Assembly: GCF_050379415.1 (NCBI RefSeq) | Contig: NZ_JBNRLS010000004.1 | Coordinates: 1-64,000, forward strand | Origin: Marinobacter sp050379415 | Lineage (GTDB): Bacteria; Pseudomonadota; Gammaproteobacteria; Pseudomonadales; Oleiphilaceae | Direction of reading: 5' to 3' | DNA length: 64,000 bases | In this document: positions 16,750-25,843 of the stretch, one piece after another | Layout: each line of letters opens with the position of its first letter | Position numbering within the stretch: position 1 is the first letter of the stretch | Position numbers and translations under genes: made by a program | Notes under the pieces: model-generated | Told to the model about the DNA's origin: nothing | The model's database searches: none | What the model saw: the letters and a program-made list of their open reading frames with translations, nothing else

Positions 16750-18921
16750 ATGACCATCGCGGAAAACATGATGTCCCGTCGCCGTCCATTCACCGGTCGA
16801 GGTAAAGGCCTGTGCCGGGCGCTGGCTGTAGCCTTGCTGGTCTCGACGCCACTCGGGCTGCAGGCAAAACCGGAAGACAACAAGGTCTACGAGCCGGTTG
16901 CCCCGACCATTGACCAGGCCCGGGCCAACATTCTGATCGCCCGCCAACTGCAGTTCACCCACTTCCGGGATCTGGGCATCAGCGACGAACTTTCCGGGGA
17001 CGTTTTCAGCTCTTACCTGGAATACCTCGATGGACAGAAGATCTACCTGACCCAGGCCGACATCCAGCGCTTTGACAGGGTGAAAACCCAACTGGGCTCA
17101 GCCCTGAAAACCGGCCAACTCCAGCCCGGTTTTGATATCTACAACCTGGTCCAGCAACGCATCATCGAGCGCCTCCAGTTCGCGGTGAAAACGCTCGATC
17201 AGGGCCTCGACAACCTGGACTTCTCCGCCGAGGAAACTGTCCTGCTGGACCGGTCCAAGGCAGACTGGGAGCCTGACACCGCCGCTCTCGACAGACTCTG
17301 GACCAAGCGCATCAAGAATGCGGTGCTTGCCCAGCGTCTGAACGGCACCGAAGACGACAAGATCGAAGAAAACCTGCGCCAGCGCTACGAGGGCCAGCTC
17401 AAGCGCGCCTACCAGGCTCGCAGCGAGGATGCTTTCCAGGCCTACATGAATGCCTTTACCAGCATGTGGGACCCGCACACCTCCTACTTCTCCCCCCGCA
17501 CCTCCGAGAACTTCAACATCAATATGAGCCTCTCGCTGGAGGGCATCGGGGCAGTCCTGCAATCCGATAACGAATTCACCAAGGTTGTGCGCCTGGTGCC
17601 GGGTGGACCGGCCTCCAAACAGGGCCAACTGCAGCCGGCCGACCGCATCGTTGCGGTGGGCCAGGAAGGCGAAAAAACCGTTAACGTGATCGGCTGGCGC
17701 CTGGATGAAGTCGTGGATCTCATCCGCGGCCCCCGGGATTCCGTGGTGACCCTGGAGGTCATTCCCGCCAACGCCTCGGACGAGACGGTCACCAAGACCA
17801 TCGCCATCAAGCGGGACGAAGTGAAACTCGAGGAGCAGAGCGCCAGCAAGGACGTGATCGAGCTCGAACGGGGCGGCGAGGACTACAAGGTGGGTGTGAT
17901 CACCATCCCCACGTTCTATGCCGATTTCCAGGCCATGCAGGCCGGTGATCCGAACTACAAGAGCACGACCCGTGATGTGCGCAAGCTGATCGGCGAACTG
18001 CAGGATGATGGCATTGACGGCCTGGTTGTTGACCTGCGCAACAATGGCGGCGGCGCCCTGCATGAGGCCAACGATCTGGTCGGCCTGTTTATCGACAAGG
18101 GCCCGACAGTTCAGATCCGCAACGCCAATAATGATATCCAGGTCCTGAACGATGAAGATCCGTCAGTCGCCTACGACGGTCCCCTGGTTGTGCTGGTCAA
18201 CCGTATGAGCGCCTCGGCATCGGAAATTTTTGCCGGCGCCATCCAGGATTATGGTCGCGGGCTCGTCGTGGGTTCCCAGACCTTCGGCAAAGGCACCGTA
18301 CAGGCGGTTCGCCCGCTGAATCACGGTCAGCTGAAAATCACCCAGTCCAAGTTTTACCGGGTGTCCGGTGGCTCCACCCAGCATAAGGGCGTGATTCCGG
18401 ATATCGAGATCCCCTCCAGGATCGACAAGACCCGGATCGGAGAGGATGCCCTCGATCATGCCCTGCCCTGGGATCAGATTGAGGCAGTGCCCCACACCCG
18501 CTACTTCGATTTCAGCGGCATCATCGGTGAGCTGCGCAAGCGCCACGAGACCCGGTTTGACACCAGTCCGGAATTCAAACTGCTTCAGAGGGAAATCGAA
18601 TTCCTGGAAAAGCAGAGGCAGCTTGAGACCGTCAGCCTGAACTTCGAGGAGCGCAAGGCTCAGCATGAGCAGATCGAGCGTACCCGCCTGACCATTGCCA
18701 ATGCCCGCCGGGAACTGCGCGGTGAAGAACCGTTCGACTCCCTGGAAGCCCTTGAGGACTGGCAAGACGCCCAGGCTGCCGATCTGGATACCACCGATGA
18801 TGAGCTGGACTTCGTGATCCGTGAAGGCGGCCATATCATGGCGGATATGCTGGAACTGGATCAGCAGATGGCTTCCATCCTGCAGCTCCGGCACTTTGCA
18901 GTCCAGGCACCGGCTCAGTAA
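16750..18921 (+). CDS. prc: Tail-specific C-terminal processing protease
   Basis: Prc (Tsp) is a periplasmic S41-family serine protease that degrades proteins with apolar C termini and regulates peptidoglycan hydrolases. The 723-residue product has a signal peptide (hydrophobic ALAVALLVSTPLGLQA, likely cleaved after that Ala), a helical N-terminal domain, a PDZ domain at about 230-330, and the S41 core with the catalytic dyad S489 (in RMSASASEIF) and K514 (in FGKGTVQ), 25 residues apart as expected. The C-terminal DUF3340-like helical region is present. The preceding 220 bp hold a stem-loop and an AT-rich promoter-like stretch. Confidence 0.94.
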   Translation: MTIAENMMSRRRPFTGRGKGLCRALAVALLVSTPLGLQAKPEDNKVYEPVAPTIDQARANILIARQLQFTHFRDLGISDELSGDVFSSYLEYLDGQKIYLTQADIQRFDRVKTQLGSALKTGQLQPGFDIYNLVQQRIIERLQFAVKTLDQGLDNLDFSAEETVLLDRSKADWEPDTAALDRLWTKRIKNAVLAQRLNGTEDDKIEENLRQRYEGQLKRAYQARSEDAFQAYMNAFTSMWDPHTSYFSPRTSENFNINMSLSLEGIGAVLQSDNEFTKVVRLVPGGPASKQGQLQPADRIVAVGQEGEKTVNVIGWRLDEVVDLIRGPRDSVVTLEVIPANASDETVTKTIAIKRDEVKLEEQSASKDVIELERGGEDYKVGVITIPTFYADFQAMQAGDPNYKSTTRDVRKLIGELQDDGIDGLVVDLRNNGGGALHEANDLVGLFIDKGPTVQIRNANNDIQVLNDEDPSVAYDGPLVVLVNRMSASASEIFAGAIQDYGRGLVVGSQTFGKGTVQAVRPLNHGQLKITQSKFYRVSGGSTQHKGVIPDIEIPSRIDKTRIGEDALDHALPWDQIEAVPHTRYFDFSGIIGELRKRHETRFDTSPEFKLLQREIEFLEKQRQLETVSLNFEERKAQHEQIERTRLTIANARRELRGEEPFDSLEALEDWQDAQAADLDTTDDELDFVIREGGHIMADMLELDQQMASILQLRHFAVQAPAQ

Positions 18922-18936
18922 GCCAGCGGCCCTTTT

Positions 18937-19677
18937 ATGACCTCCAGGAAGGAAGCGTCAAAAAGCAACCAGCAGCATGCCCGGGAAATCCGGGACATGC
19001 TGCTGGATGCGCTCCACGCCATGAAGTCCATGGAGAAAGTGGAAGCCATGGACACATCCGGCGCGGCCGAGAAAGCGCCGGAAAACCTGGTCGACCGCAT
19101 CTATCAGCTCACCGGCTCCGCTCTTCGATTCGGCGCCCGCGCCACCGACACGTCACTCCGGTTTGGCCGGGCCCTGATCAACTCCCAGGACCAGCTCCGG
19201 GCGATGTTGCTGGCCGGCCAGTCCCTGAGAGACATTCGTGAAGTCGCGGGGCTCACGCTGACGGAGATGAGCGAGGCACTCAACCTCAGGGACAAGTCGG
19301 TGCTCGAGGCCATCGAGAATGGCACCGCTACCCTCTCCTTCGAACTGATCCTGCGCCTGGCGGCACTGATTGCCCGCAATGATCCTATCCCCTTCATCAT
19401 GCGCACCACCCGGAACTACAACCCGGAAGTCTGGAAGATACTGAACGATTGGGGGGTGGGCAGACTCCCGCTGCAGTTTGAACGGGAGCGGGAATTCATC
19501 AACATCTTCCGCCGCCACGATGACGCCCGGAACCTGTCCGATGAAGGGTTCCGGCGGGTCTTGGAATTCACCCGCCAGAGTTTCGAGATGTCACTGCACT
19601 TCGTGGAAGAACAGGAGCAGGAAGTCCGCAATCTGAAAGCCCGCTATGAGGGCGAGGACGACACCTCAACCAAATAG
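18937..19677 (+). CDS. Helix-turn-helix (XRE-like) protein
   Basis: A 246-residue cytoplasmic protein. The N-terminal 80 residues are helical and charged; residues around 90-145 read as an XRE-type helix-turn-helix (SLRDIREVAGLTLTEMSEAL, then DKSVLEAIENG); the remainder is helical with no recognised enzyme motif. It follows prc by 15 bp and may be co-transcribed with it, suggesting a link with envelope quality control, though this is only positional. Its last 12 bases overlap the end of the convergent mtnA gene. The target of the DNA-binding domain is unknown. Confidence 0.75.
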   Translation: MTSRKEASKSNQQHAREIRDMLLDALHAMKSMEKVEAMDTSGAAEKAPENLVDRIYQLTGSALRFGARATDTSLRFGRALINSQDQLRAMLLAGQSLRDIREVAGLTLTEMSEALNLRDKSVLEAIENGTATLSFELILRLAALIARNDPIPFIMRTTRNYNPEVWKILNDWGVGRLPLQFEREREFINIFRRHDDARNLSDEGFRRVLEFTRQSFEMSLHFVEEQEQEVRNLKARYEGEDDTSTK

Positions 19678-20727
19678 CGCTCGCATCCCGGTGATATTGG
19701 GATTGTGGATGACGCCTTTCTCCGTGACGATGGCATCGATCAGGCTGGCCGGCGTCACATCAAACACTGGATTGAAGACCTGCACACCCGGCGGCGCCAG
19801 CGGAATGCCCCGGATTTCGTGCACTTCGGTGCCGTCCCGTTCCTCGATGGGGATGTCGCGGCCGGAAGCCAGGGACATATCGACCGTACTGGACGGCGCC
19901 ACCACCATGAACCCGACCTTATGGTGCCGGGCCAGTACCGCGAGGCTGTACGTACCAATCTTGTTGGCAACGTCACCATTGGCGGTAATCCGGTCTGCGC
20001 CCACCACGATCCATTTCACCTTGCCGCTTGCCAGGATGGCGGCCGCCGCGCCGTCAGCATTGAGGGTCACCGGAATGCCGTCCCGGGACAGTTCCCAGGC
20101 TGTCAGCCGGCTGCCCTGCAGCCAGGGCCGGGTCTCATCGGCATAGACTCGCCGCAGCAGCTTTTTCTCGTGTAACCGGCGGATGACGCCCAGGGCAGTG
20201 CCATAGCCGCCAGTGGCCAGAGCCCCTGTGTTGCAGTGGGTCAGTACCGATATCGGCTTTTCCGGGTTCATGAATTGCAAGGCATGATCGGCCATGGCGA
20301 CATTGGCTTCCAGGTCCTCTTCGTGAATGCTTTGGGCCTCTGCAGCCAGGCGTTTTACCGCCTCATCCAGGGAATGGCATTCATGAAATACCTTCTCCAT
20401 CCGCTGCAACGCCCAGAACAGATTCACGGCCGTCGGCCGGGATTCCGCCAGCTCCCGGATCGCCTGCCGGATTTCCGCCTTCCAGTCGCCACCACCCGCG
20501 TGGCGGGCCGCCAGGGCGACGCCATAGGCGGCACTGATACCAATAGCCGGAGCACCTCGCACGACCATGTCCCGGATGCACTGGGCAACACCTGAAGCCC
20601 CTTCCGAGGTAATCCAGTGCTCCTCCGTGGGCAACAGCCGTTGATCCAGTAGCTCGAGGGAGTGCCCGTGCCAGCGCATGGCCACGGTACCGATGTTACG
20701 TTCAGCCGGACGGGATTCATTCGCCAT
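19666..20727 (-). CDS. mtnA: S-methyl-5-thioribose-1-phosphate isomerase
   Basis: MtnA converts methylthioribose-1-phosphate to methylthioribulose-1-phosphate in methionine salvage. The 353-residue product is of normal length and contains the diagnostic catalytic segments: VVRGAPAIGISAAYG, LTHCNTGALATGGYG with catalytic C165, and GADRITANGDVANKIGTY with the catalytic Asp. It is divergent from the MTA/SAH deaminase gene at 20940. The shared 212-bp gap includes a perfect 7-1-7 inverted repeat GCGCACTGAGTGCGC (20904-20918) close to the deaminase start and a TTATAC -10-like element. Its 3' end overlaps the HTH gene by 12 bp. Confidence 0.94.
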   Translation of the reverse strand: MANESRPAERNIGTVAMRWHGHSLELLDQRLLPTEEHWITSEGASGVAQCIRDMVVRGAPAIGISAAYGVALAARHAGGGDWKAEIRQAIRELAESRPTAVNLFWALQRMEKVFHECHSLDEAVKRLAAEAQSIHEEDLEANVAMADHALQFMNPEKPISVLTHCNTGALATGGYGTALGVIRRLHEKKLLRRVYADETRPWLQGSRLTAWELSRDGIPVTLNADGAAAAILASGKVKWIVVGADRITANGDVANKIGTYSLAVLARHHKVGFMVVAPSSTVDMSLASGRDIPIEERDGTEVHEIRGIPLAPPGVQVFNPVFDVTPASLIDAIVTEKGVIHNPNITGMRALFG

Positions 20728-20903
20728 AAACGTGCTCCGTGTCAGTCCTTCAAAAGCCCGCAGTATAACGGTGATGGCCGGGGAAGCACCCCGAAAATTT
20801 CGCTGTTCTATTCAGGTTGGTGCCAAGCCACGCATTAAACAAGTCCCCGGGTAGTCCTTGCCGCGGCCACTGGTTATACTTTCGGGCTACACTTCATTTC
20901 GGA

Positions 20904-20918
20904 GCGCACTGAGTGCGC
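20904..20918. promoter_or_regulatory. Perfect inverted repeat upstream of the MTA/SAH deaminase gene
   Basis: GCGCACT-G-AGTGCGC, a perfect 7-1-7 inverted repeat 21 bp before the start codon at 20940 and just after a TTATAC -10-like element (20873-20878). The position fits an operator or a short 5' UTR hairpin. No known regulator motif is matched. Confidence 0.35.
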
Positions 20919-20939
20919 CCAGTGCTGTAAGGCAGGTCC

Positions 20940-22283
20940 ATGACGGCAGAAACCATCACCACCGCGGCTGATATCCGAATCAATGCCAGATGGGTGATTC
21001 CCATCGAGCCCGCCGGAGTCATCCTGGAGAATCACGCCATCATCCTTCAGGGATCGCGAATACTTGCCCTGCTCCCGCAGGACGAGGCGGACCGGGACTA
21101 CCGTGCCAGGGAAACCATCGACTTGCCCGATCACGTAGTCATGCCCGGCCTGATCAACATGCACGGCCATGCCGCCATGTCCCTGTTCCGGGGCATGGCC
21201 GACGACCTGCCGCTGATGACCTGGCTGAACGATCACATCTGGCCGGCGGAACACCAGTTTATCGGTGAGCAGTTCATTGCCGATGGCACCCAACTGGCCA
21301 TGGCCGAAATGCTGCGCACCGGAACCACCACCTTTTCGGACATGTACTTCTTTCCGGAGCTCGTTGCCCAGGCCGCCCACGATGCGGGCATGCGGGCGCA
21401 GGTGTGTTTTCCCCTGATCGACTTCCCCACTGCCTGGGGCTCAGGGCCTGAGGAATATCTGAGGAAAGGGGCCGACCTGATCGAGGCCTGGAAAGACGAT
21501 GAATACATTACGCCGGCGATCGGTCCCCATGCGCCCTACACTGTCTCTGACGGACCACTGGGCGGCGCCCTGGCGCTCTCGGAGGCTACTGGCGCCCGGA
21601 TCCAGATTCACCTGCACGAAACCGCGTTTGAAGTGGCGGATGCCGTCGAAAAATTCGGCCAGCGGCCAACCGGGCGCATTGAAGAGAAAGGCCTGCTGGG
21701 CCCCCGCACCCAGTGCGTGCACATGACCCAGATTGATGATTCCGACATCGAACGGCTGACTACCAGCGGGGCCCATGTCATCCACTGTCCGGAATCCAAC
21801 CTGAAGCTGGCCAGCGGCTTTTGTCCGGTACAGAAGCTGATTGATCAAGGCATCAATGTCGCCATCGGTACTGACGGCGCAGCCAGCAACAACGATCTCG
21901 ACCTTTTTGGTGAGCTCCGCAGCGCCGCCATGGTAGCCAAGGCCGTCGCCGGCGATGCTGCAGCCCTGTCCGCCCACCAGGCACTGGCCATGGCTACCAT
22001 CAATGGTGCCCGGGCACTCGGTCGTGAACACGATCTTGGCTCCCTGGTACCCGGCAAACTGGCAGACATCATCGCCATCGATCTGAGTGATCCATTCCTG
22101 CAGCCGGTCTATGACCCAGCCTCCCATCTGGTATACAGCAATCACGCCCGGGCGGTAAGCCATAGCTGGATTCACGGCGTACCTCAGTTACAGGAAGGCA
22201 AACTGACCCGGATCGATGTGGCCGACCTCATGCTAAGGGTCAATGACTGGCGTGACCGTATCCGGCAATATCAGGCCCAATAA
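20940..22283 (+). CDS. TRZ/ATZ family 5'-methylthioadenosine / S-adenosylhomocysteine deaminase
   Basis: A 447-residue metal-dependent amidohydrolase. Metal ligands and neighbours are visible: NMHGHAAMSLFRG (HxH), GPHAPYTVSD, HLHET, and GTDGAASNNDLD. Family members deaminate MTA and SAH to the inosine derivatives; in pseudomonads the orthologue next to mtnA acts mainly on MTA, feeding methionine salvage through methylthioinosine. The gene is divergent from mtnA and is followed closely by ubiG, where SAM-dependent methylation generates SAH, so the neighbourhood is functionally coherent. Confidence 0.88.
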   Translation: MTAETITTAADIRINARWVIPIEPAGVILENHAIILQGSRILALLPQDEADRDYRARETIDLPDHVVMPGLINMHGHAAMSLFRGMADDLPLMTWLNDHIWPAEHQFIGEQFIADGTQLAMAEMLRTGTTTFSDMYFFPELVAQAAHDAGMRAQVCFPLIDFPTAWGSGPEEYLRKGADLIEAWKDDEYITPAIGPHAPYTVSDGPLGGALALSEATGARIQIHLHETAFEVADAVEKFGQRPTGRIEEKGLLGPRTQCVHMTQIDDSDIERLTTSGAHVIHCPESNLKLASGFCPVQKLIDQGINVAIGTDGAASNNDLDLFGELRSAAMVAKAVAGDAAALSAHQALAMATINGARALGREHDLGSLVPGKLADIIAIDLSDPFLQPVYDPASHLVYSNHARAVSHSWIHGVPQLQEGKLTRIDVADLMLRVNDWRDRIRQYQAQ

Positions 22284-22316
22284 CCGATTTCAGACGTTTT
22301 CCAGGCAGAGACCAAC

Positions 22317-23033
22317 ATGACCAATCAGAACGTAGACCGGAATGAAATTGCCAAATTCGAGGCCCTGGCCAGCCGCTGGTGGGATCCCTCCAGCGAATTC
22401 AAGCCGCTGCACGACATCAACCCGCTGCGGCTGAACTACATTGACGAGCGAGTCTCCCTGGCCGGCAAGAAGGTACTCGATGTGGGTTGCGGTGGCGGCC
22501 TTCTAACCGAAGGCATGGCCCAGCGGGGAGCCCATGTGACCGGCATCGACATGGGCGAAGCGCCCCTGTCCGTCGCGAAGCTCCACGGCCTGGAGAGTGG
22601 CATCAAGGTGGACTACCGGCAAACCACGGTCGAAGACCTGGCCCGTGACTCGGACCAGGCCGGCCAGTACGACGTGGTCACCTGCCTGGAAATGCTCGAA
22701 CACGTGCCGGACCCCGCCTCGGTGATCAGGGCCTGCGCGGCCATGCTCAAACCCGGCGGACACATGTTTGTGTCCACGATCAACCGGAATCCCAAATCCT
22801 TCCTGTTCGCCATCGTCGGGGCCGAGTATGTGCTGAACATGCTGCCCAAGGGTACCCACGAGTGGAAGAAGTTCATCCGCCCGTCGGAAATGTCCGATCA
22901 CCTGCGCCACGCCGGTCTGGAGGTGCAGGAGCTCACGGGCATGACCTACAACCCGATCACCAAGGTCTACAAACTCGGCCGGGACGTGGACGTGAACTAC
23001 CTCATGCACGCCAGGGATGCCCGTGACGACTGA
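22317..23033 (+). CDS. ubiG: Ubiquinone biosynthesis O-methyltransferase UbiG
   Basis: The 238-residue product has the UbiG N-terminal signature (EIAKFEALASRWWDPSSEFK), SAM-binding motif LDVGCGGGLLTEGMA and the downstream E-M-L-E-H-V-P-D-P motif. It catalyses the two O-methylations of ubiquinone synthesis. It starts 33 bp after the deaminase gene and overlaps the mupP start by 17 bp, indicating one operon from the deaminase through mupP. Confidence 0.95.
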   Translation: MTNQNVDRNEIAKFEALASRWWDPSSEFKPLHDINPLRLNYIDERVSLAGKKVLDVGCGGGLLTEGMAQRGAHVTGIDMGEAPLSVAKLHGLESGIKVDYRQTTVEDLARDSDQAGQYDVVTCLEMLEHVPDPASVIRACAAMLKPGGHMFVSTINRNPKSFLFAIVGAEYVLNMLPKGTHEWKKFIRPSEMSDHLRHAGLEVQELTGMTYNPITKVYKLGRDVDVNYLMHARDARDD

Positions 23034-23688
23034 TCCGAAACCGTCCGTGGTGCTGTTCGACCTGGACGGCACGCTGATCGACACGGCACCGGATTTCATC
23101 CGCTGCCTGAACCAGCTGCGGGAACAGCACGGTTTGGCGCCGCTGCCTCCGGAGCAGATCCGCCGCTCCGTCTCCAACGGCGCCCGGGCCATGATACGGG
23201 TGGGCTTCGGCCTGGAACCGGAACACCCGGAGTACACGGAAAAGCACACCGCCTTCCTGGACCTCTACGAGGCCGGCGTCGCCGTCGAGACCACCCTGTT
23301 CGAAGGGATGGAAGAACTCCTGCGCAGTCTTGAAGAGCGGGATATACCCTGGGGCATTGTCACCAACAAGCCGGTACGCTTTGCCGCTCCGCTGGTGGAG
23401 GCCCTTGGCCTGGCCCAACGCTGCGCCGCGGTGGTCTGTCCGGACCATGTGGCCCAACGCAAACCCCACCCTGAGGCCCTGTTCCTGGCCTGCACACAAA
23501 TCGGTGCACAACCGCAGACCGCCATTTATGTGGGTGACCACGAGAGGGATATCGAGGCCGGTCGCAATGCCGGCATGCGGACCATCGCGGTACGCTATGG
23601 CTACATCGAGAAGCCGGAGACGGTTGATTTATGGCAAGCCGACCTCATAGCCGATACCGTCAGCGATCTGGCAAAGCTGTTACAATAG
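23017..23688 (+). CDS. mupP: HAD phosphatase, MurNAc-6-phosphate phosphatase (MupP) type
   Basis: A 223-residue HAD hydrolase with motif I FDLDGTLIDTAPDF, motif II-like VTNKP, and the C-terminal GDHERDIEAGRNAGM. By position directly after ubiG it corresponds to the pseudomonad gene shown to encode MupP, which dephosphorylates MurNAc 6-phosphate in peptidoglycan recycling; a phosphoglycolate phosphatase role is the alternative. The ATG at 23017 overlaps ubiG; a GTG at 23023 is an equally possible start, with AGGG just before it. Confidence 0.82.
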   Translation: MPVTTDPKPSVVLFDLDGTLIDTAPDFIRCLNQLREQHGLAPLPPEQIRRSVSNGARAMIRVGFGLEPEHPEYTEKHTAFLDLYEAGVAVETTLFEGMEELLRSLEERDIPWGIVTNKPVRFAAPLVEALGLAQRCAAVVCPDHVAQRKPHPEALFLACTQIGAQPQTAIYVGDHERDIEAGRNAGMRTIAVRYGYIEKPETVDLWQADLIADTVSDLAKLLQ

Positions 23689-23749
23689 CGCCTCAATTGA
23701 ATCCGTATCCGGCATACAGACCGGCAACAACCTGAAACGGAGACAGGTT

Positions 23750-24502
23750 ATGCAAGATTACCAAGCACCCGCCGATCTTCTGCAGGACCGCATCGTGATG
23801 GTGACGGGTGCCGGCAGCGGAATCGGACTTGCCGCCGCCAAGGCCTATGCCGCCCATGGTGCCACCGTGATCCTGGTGGGTCGTACCGTGTCAAAGCTTG
23901 AAGAGGTCTACGACGAGATCGAGGCCGCCGGGCATCCCAAGCCGGCCATCGTACCGATGAACTTCGAAGGCGCGGCGGTGAAGGAATACGAAGAGCTGGC
24001 GATGACCATCGAAGACAACTTCGGCCGGCTGGATGGCCTGCTGCATAACGCTGCCATCCTCGGTAACCGCAGCCCGGTAGAGCTGTACGACCCGGAAATG
24101 TGGAACAAGGTGATGCATGTGAACGCCACAGCGCCGTTTCTGCTGAGCCGCGCCATGATTCCACTGCTCCGGAAGTCCGATAACGCCTCGGTGGTTTTCA
24201 CCTCCTCCGGCGTCGGCCGAAAGGCCAAGGCCTATTGGGGTGCCTATGCCGTCTCCAAGTTCGCCGTTGAGGGCCTGAGCCAGCTGCTGGCTGATGAGCT
24301 GGACGACGAGCGCCACAACATCCGCGTCAACAGCCTGAATCCGGGCGCCACCCGGACCAATATGCGCGCCAGGGCCTACCCGGCGGAAAACCCGCAACAG
24401 AACCCGGCGCCGGAAGACCTGATGCCTATCTACCTGTACCTGATGGGCAAGGACAGCCAGGGCGTGAATGGCGAACAACTGGACGCGCAGCCCAAGAAAT
24501 AA
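23750..24502 (+). CDS. YciK family SDR oxidoreductase
   Basis: A 250-residue short-chain dehydrogenase with the cofactor motif TGAGSGIGLAAAKAY near residue 21, NAA at the usual place (HNAAILG) and the catalytic YWGAYAVSK (Y-x-x-x-K). It matches YciK, a widely conserved SDR without a settled substrate. It follows mupP with about 60 bp between and its stop codon overlaps the ATG of the next gene (TAATG), so at least these two are co-translated. The Pseudomonas order ubiG-mupP-yciK is preserved. Confidence 0.88.
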   Translation: MQDYQAPADLLQDRIVMVTGAGSGIGLAAAKAYAAHGATVILVGRTVSKLEEVYDEIEAAGHPKPAIVPMNFEGAAVKEYEELAMTIEDNFGRLDGLLHNAAILGNRSPVELYDPEMWNKVMHVNATAPFLLSRAMIPLLRKSDNASVVFTSSGVGRKAKAYWGAYAVSKFAVEGLSQLLADELDDERHNIRVNSLNPGATRTNMRARAYPAENPQQNPAPEDLMPIYLYLMGKDSQGVNGEQLDAQPKK

Positions 24503-24735
24503 TGGAACTGTACTTTTACACCACCTCCCAATGCCACCTGTGCGAACTGGCAGAAGCCCTGCTGGTCAACACGCCGATGCCGGAACCCATTCCGGTGGAC
24601 GTGGTGGATATCGCCCAGTCTGAAGAGCTGGTTGAACGTTATGGCACCCGGATTCCGGTGCTGCGCCGTAACGACACCGGTGCGGAGCTGGACTGGCCAT
24701 TTACCAGGGACCAGTTACTGACCTTTCTGCAATGA
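24502..24735 (+). CDS. Glutaredoxin/thioredoxin-fold family protein
   Basis: A 77-residue protein of the DUF836 glutaredoxin-like type, with a redox CHLC motif at residues 11-14 (TSQCHLCELAE) and a conserved R-I-P-V-L segment where thioredoxin folds carry the cis-proline. It is too short for a classical glutaredoxin but normal for this group. Its start overlaps the yciK stop by one base. The natural partner is unknown. Confidence 0.82.
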   Translation: MELYFYTTSQCHLCELAEALLVNTPMPEPIPVDVVDIAQSEELVERYGTRIPVLRRNDTGAELDWPFTRDQLLTFLQ

Positions 24736-24747
24736 GGATTTCCTGAC

Positions 24748-25518
24748 ATGTTGATGGTTATCTCCCCTGCCAAGACGCTGGACTACGAGAGCCCGCTGGC
24801 GACGGAAAGTTACACCCAGCCGGACTTCCTGGACGATGCCTGCGAACTGATTGACCAGCTCAAGGAACTGGAGCCGCACCAGATCAGCAACCTGATGAGC
24901 ATCAGTGACAAGCTGGGCCAGCTCAACGCCGAGCGCTTCCGGAGCTGGCACACGCCGTTCACGCCGGAGAATGCCCGCCAGGCCGTTCTCGCGTTCAAGG
25001 GCGACGTGTATACCGGCCTGGACGCGGAAAGCTTCAGCGAAGAGGACTTTGCCTTCGCCCAGGAACACCTGCGCATGCTCTCGGGCCTGTATGGCATACT
25101 CCGTCCCCTGGATCTCATGCAGCCCTACCGGCTGGAAATGGGGACCAGGTTTGAAAACAAGCGGGGCAAGGATCTCTATGCCTTCTGGGGCAACAAGATC
25201 ACCGACGAGATCAACCGCCTGCTGGCCGAGGATGATGGTGTACTGGTGAACCTGGCCTCCAACGAGTATTTCAAGAGTGTGAAGAAGAAAGAACTCGATG
25301 GCCGGCTCGTTACTCCCCAGTTCAAGGACTGGAAAAACGGCCAGTACAAGATGATCAGCTTCTACGCCAAGAAAGCCCGGGGCCTGATGTGCCGCTATGC
25401 GATCCAGAATCGCATCACCCAGGCCGACGACCTCAAAGGTTTCAACCTCGAAGGCTACTATTTCAGCGAAGACCAGTCCGACAAGAACAACTGGGTTTTC
25501 CTGCGCGACGAACAGTAA
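24748..25518 (+). CDS. yaaA: Peroxide stress protein YaaA (DUF328)
   Basis: The 256-residue product shows the DUF328/UPF0246 signature: MVISPAKTLDYESP at the N terminus, AFKGDVYTGLDA, LSGLYGILRPLDLM, NLASNEYFK and FYAKKARGLM. YaaA limits hydroxyl-radical damage during peroxide stress by keeping intracellular iron low; its structure has a DNA-binding helix-hairpin-helix. The start at 24748 follows a GAGGA site. It is 12 bp after the thioredoxin-fold gene, in the same direction. Confidence 0.93.
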   Translation: MLMVISPAKTLDYESPLATESYTQPDFLDDACELIDQLKELEPHQISNLMSISDKLGQLNAERFRSWHTPFTPENARQAVLAFKGDVYTGLDAESFSEEDFAFAQEHLRMLSGLYGILRPLDLMQPYRLEMGTRFENKRGKDLYAFWGNKITDEINRLLAEDDGVLVNLASNEYFKSVKKKELDGRLVTPQFKDWKNGQYKMISFYAKKARGLMCRYAIQNRITQADDLKGFNLEGYYFSEDQSDKNNWVFLRDEQ

Positions 25519-25542
25519 TTTCAGTTGTTATCGGAGTAATCA

Positions 25543-25743
25543 ATGAACGAAGCAGTCTTTTCCCAGATCGCCATGCTGGTGTTTCTGACCGGCCTGATTG
25601 TCTGGATGGGTTTCATCGTCTGGGATCTCGCCAAGAAGTCCCAGGCTGGCCGATTCGGCACCATGGCCCTGTTTACCGTACTCGGCGCCGGCGTGATCGG
25701 CTTTATCGTCAAGACCGTTCTGGTCGAGATCATGCAAATATAG
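25543..25743 (+). CDS. DUF2788 small membrane protein
   Basis: A 66-residue protein with two predicted transmembrane helices (about residues 6-28 and 41-62) separated by a short basic loop containing D-L-A-K-K-S-Q-A-G-R-F-G. The pattern matches DUF2788. No function is known. It follows yaaA by 24 bp and is followed by a good terminator, so it is probably the last gene of the operon. Confidence 0.8.
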   Translation: MNEAVFSQIAMLVFLTGLIVWMGFIVWDLAKKSQAGRFGTMALFTVLGAGVIGFIVKTVLVEIMQI

Positions 25744-25760
25744 CGTTATACCCGTCACTT

Positions 25761-25784
25761 TACGGCCACCATCCGGTGGCCGTA
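25761..25784 (+). terminator. Stem-loop terminator after the DUF2788 gene
   Basis: TACGGCCACC (25761-25770) and GGTGGCCGTA (25775-25784) form a perfect 10-bp stem with a four-base loop, followed after a few bases by a pyrimidine-rich stretch ending in T residues. It separates the yaaA group from rdgC. Confidence 0.65.
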
Positions 25785-25843
25785 TCATCCTTCCCCCTTT
25801 TCGAACCGTCACCGATTCAAATCAAGAGCAAGGACCGAACCTG

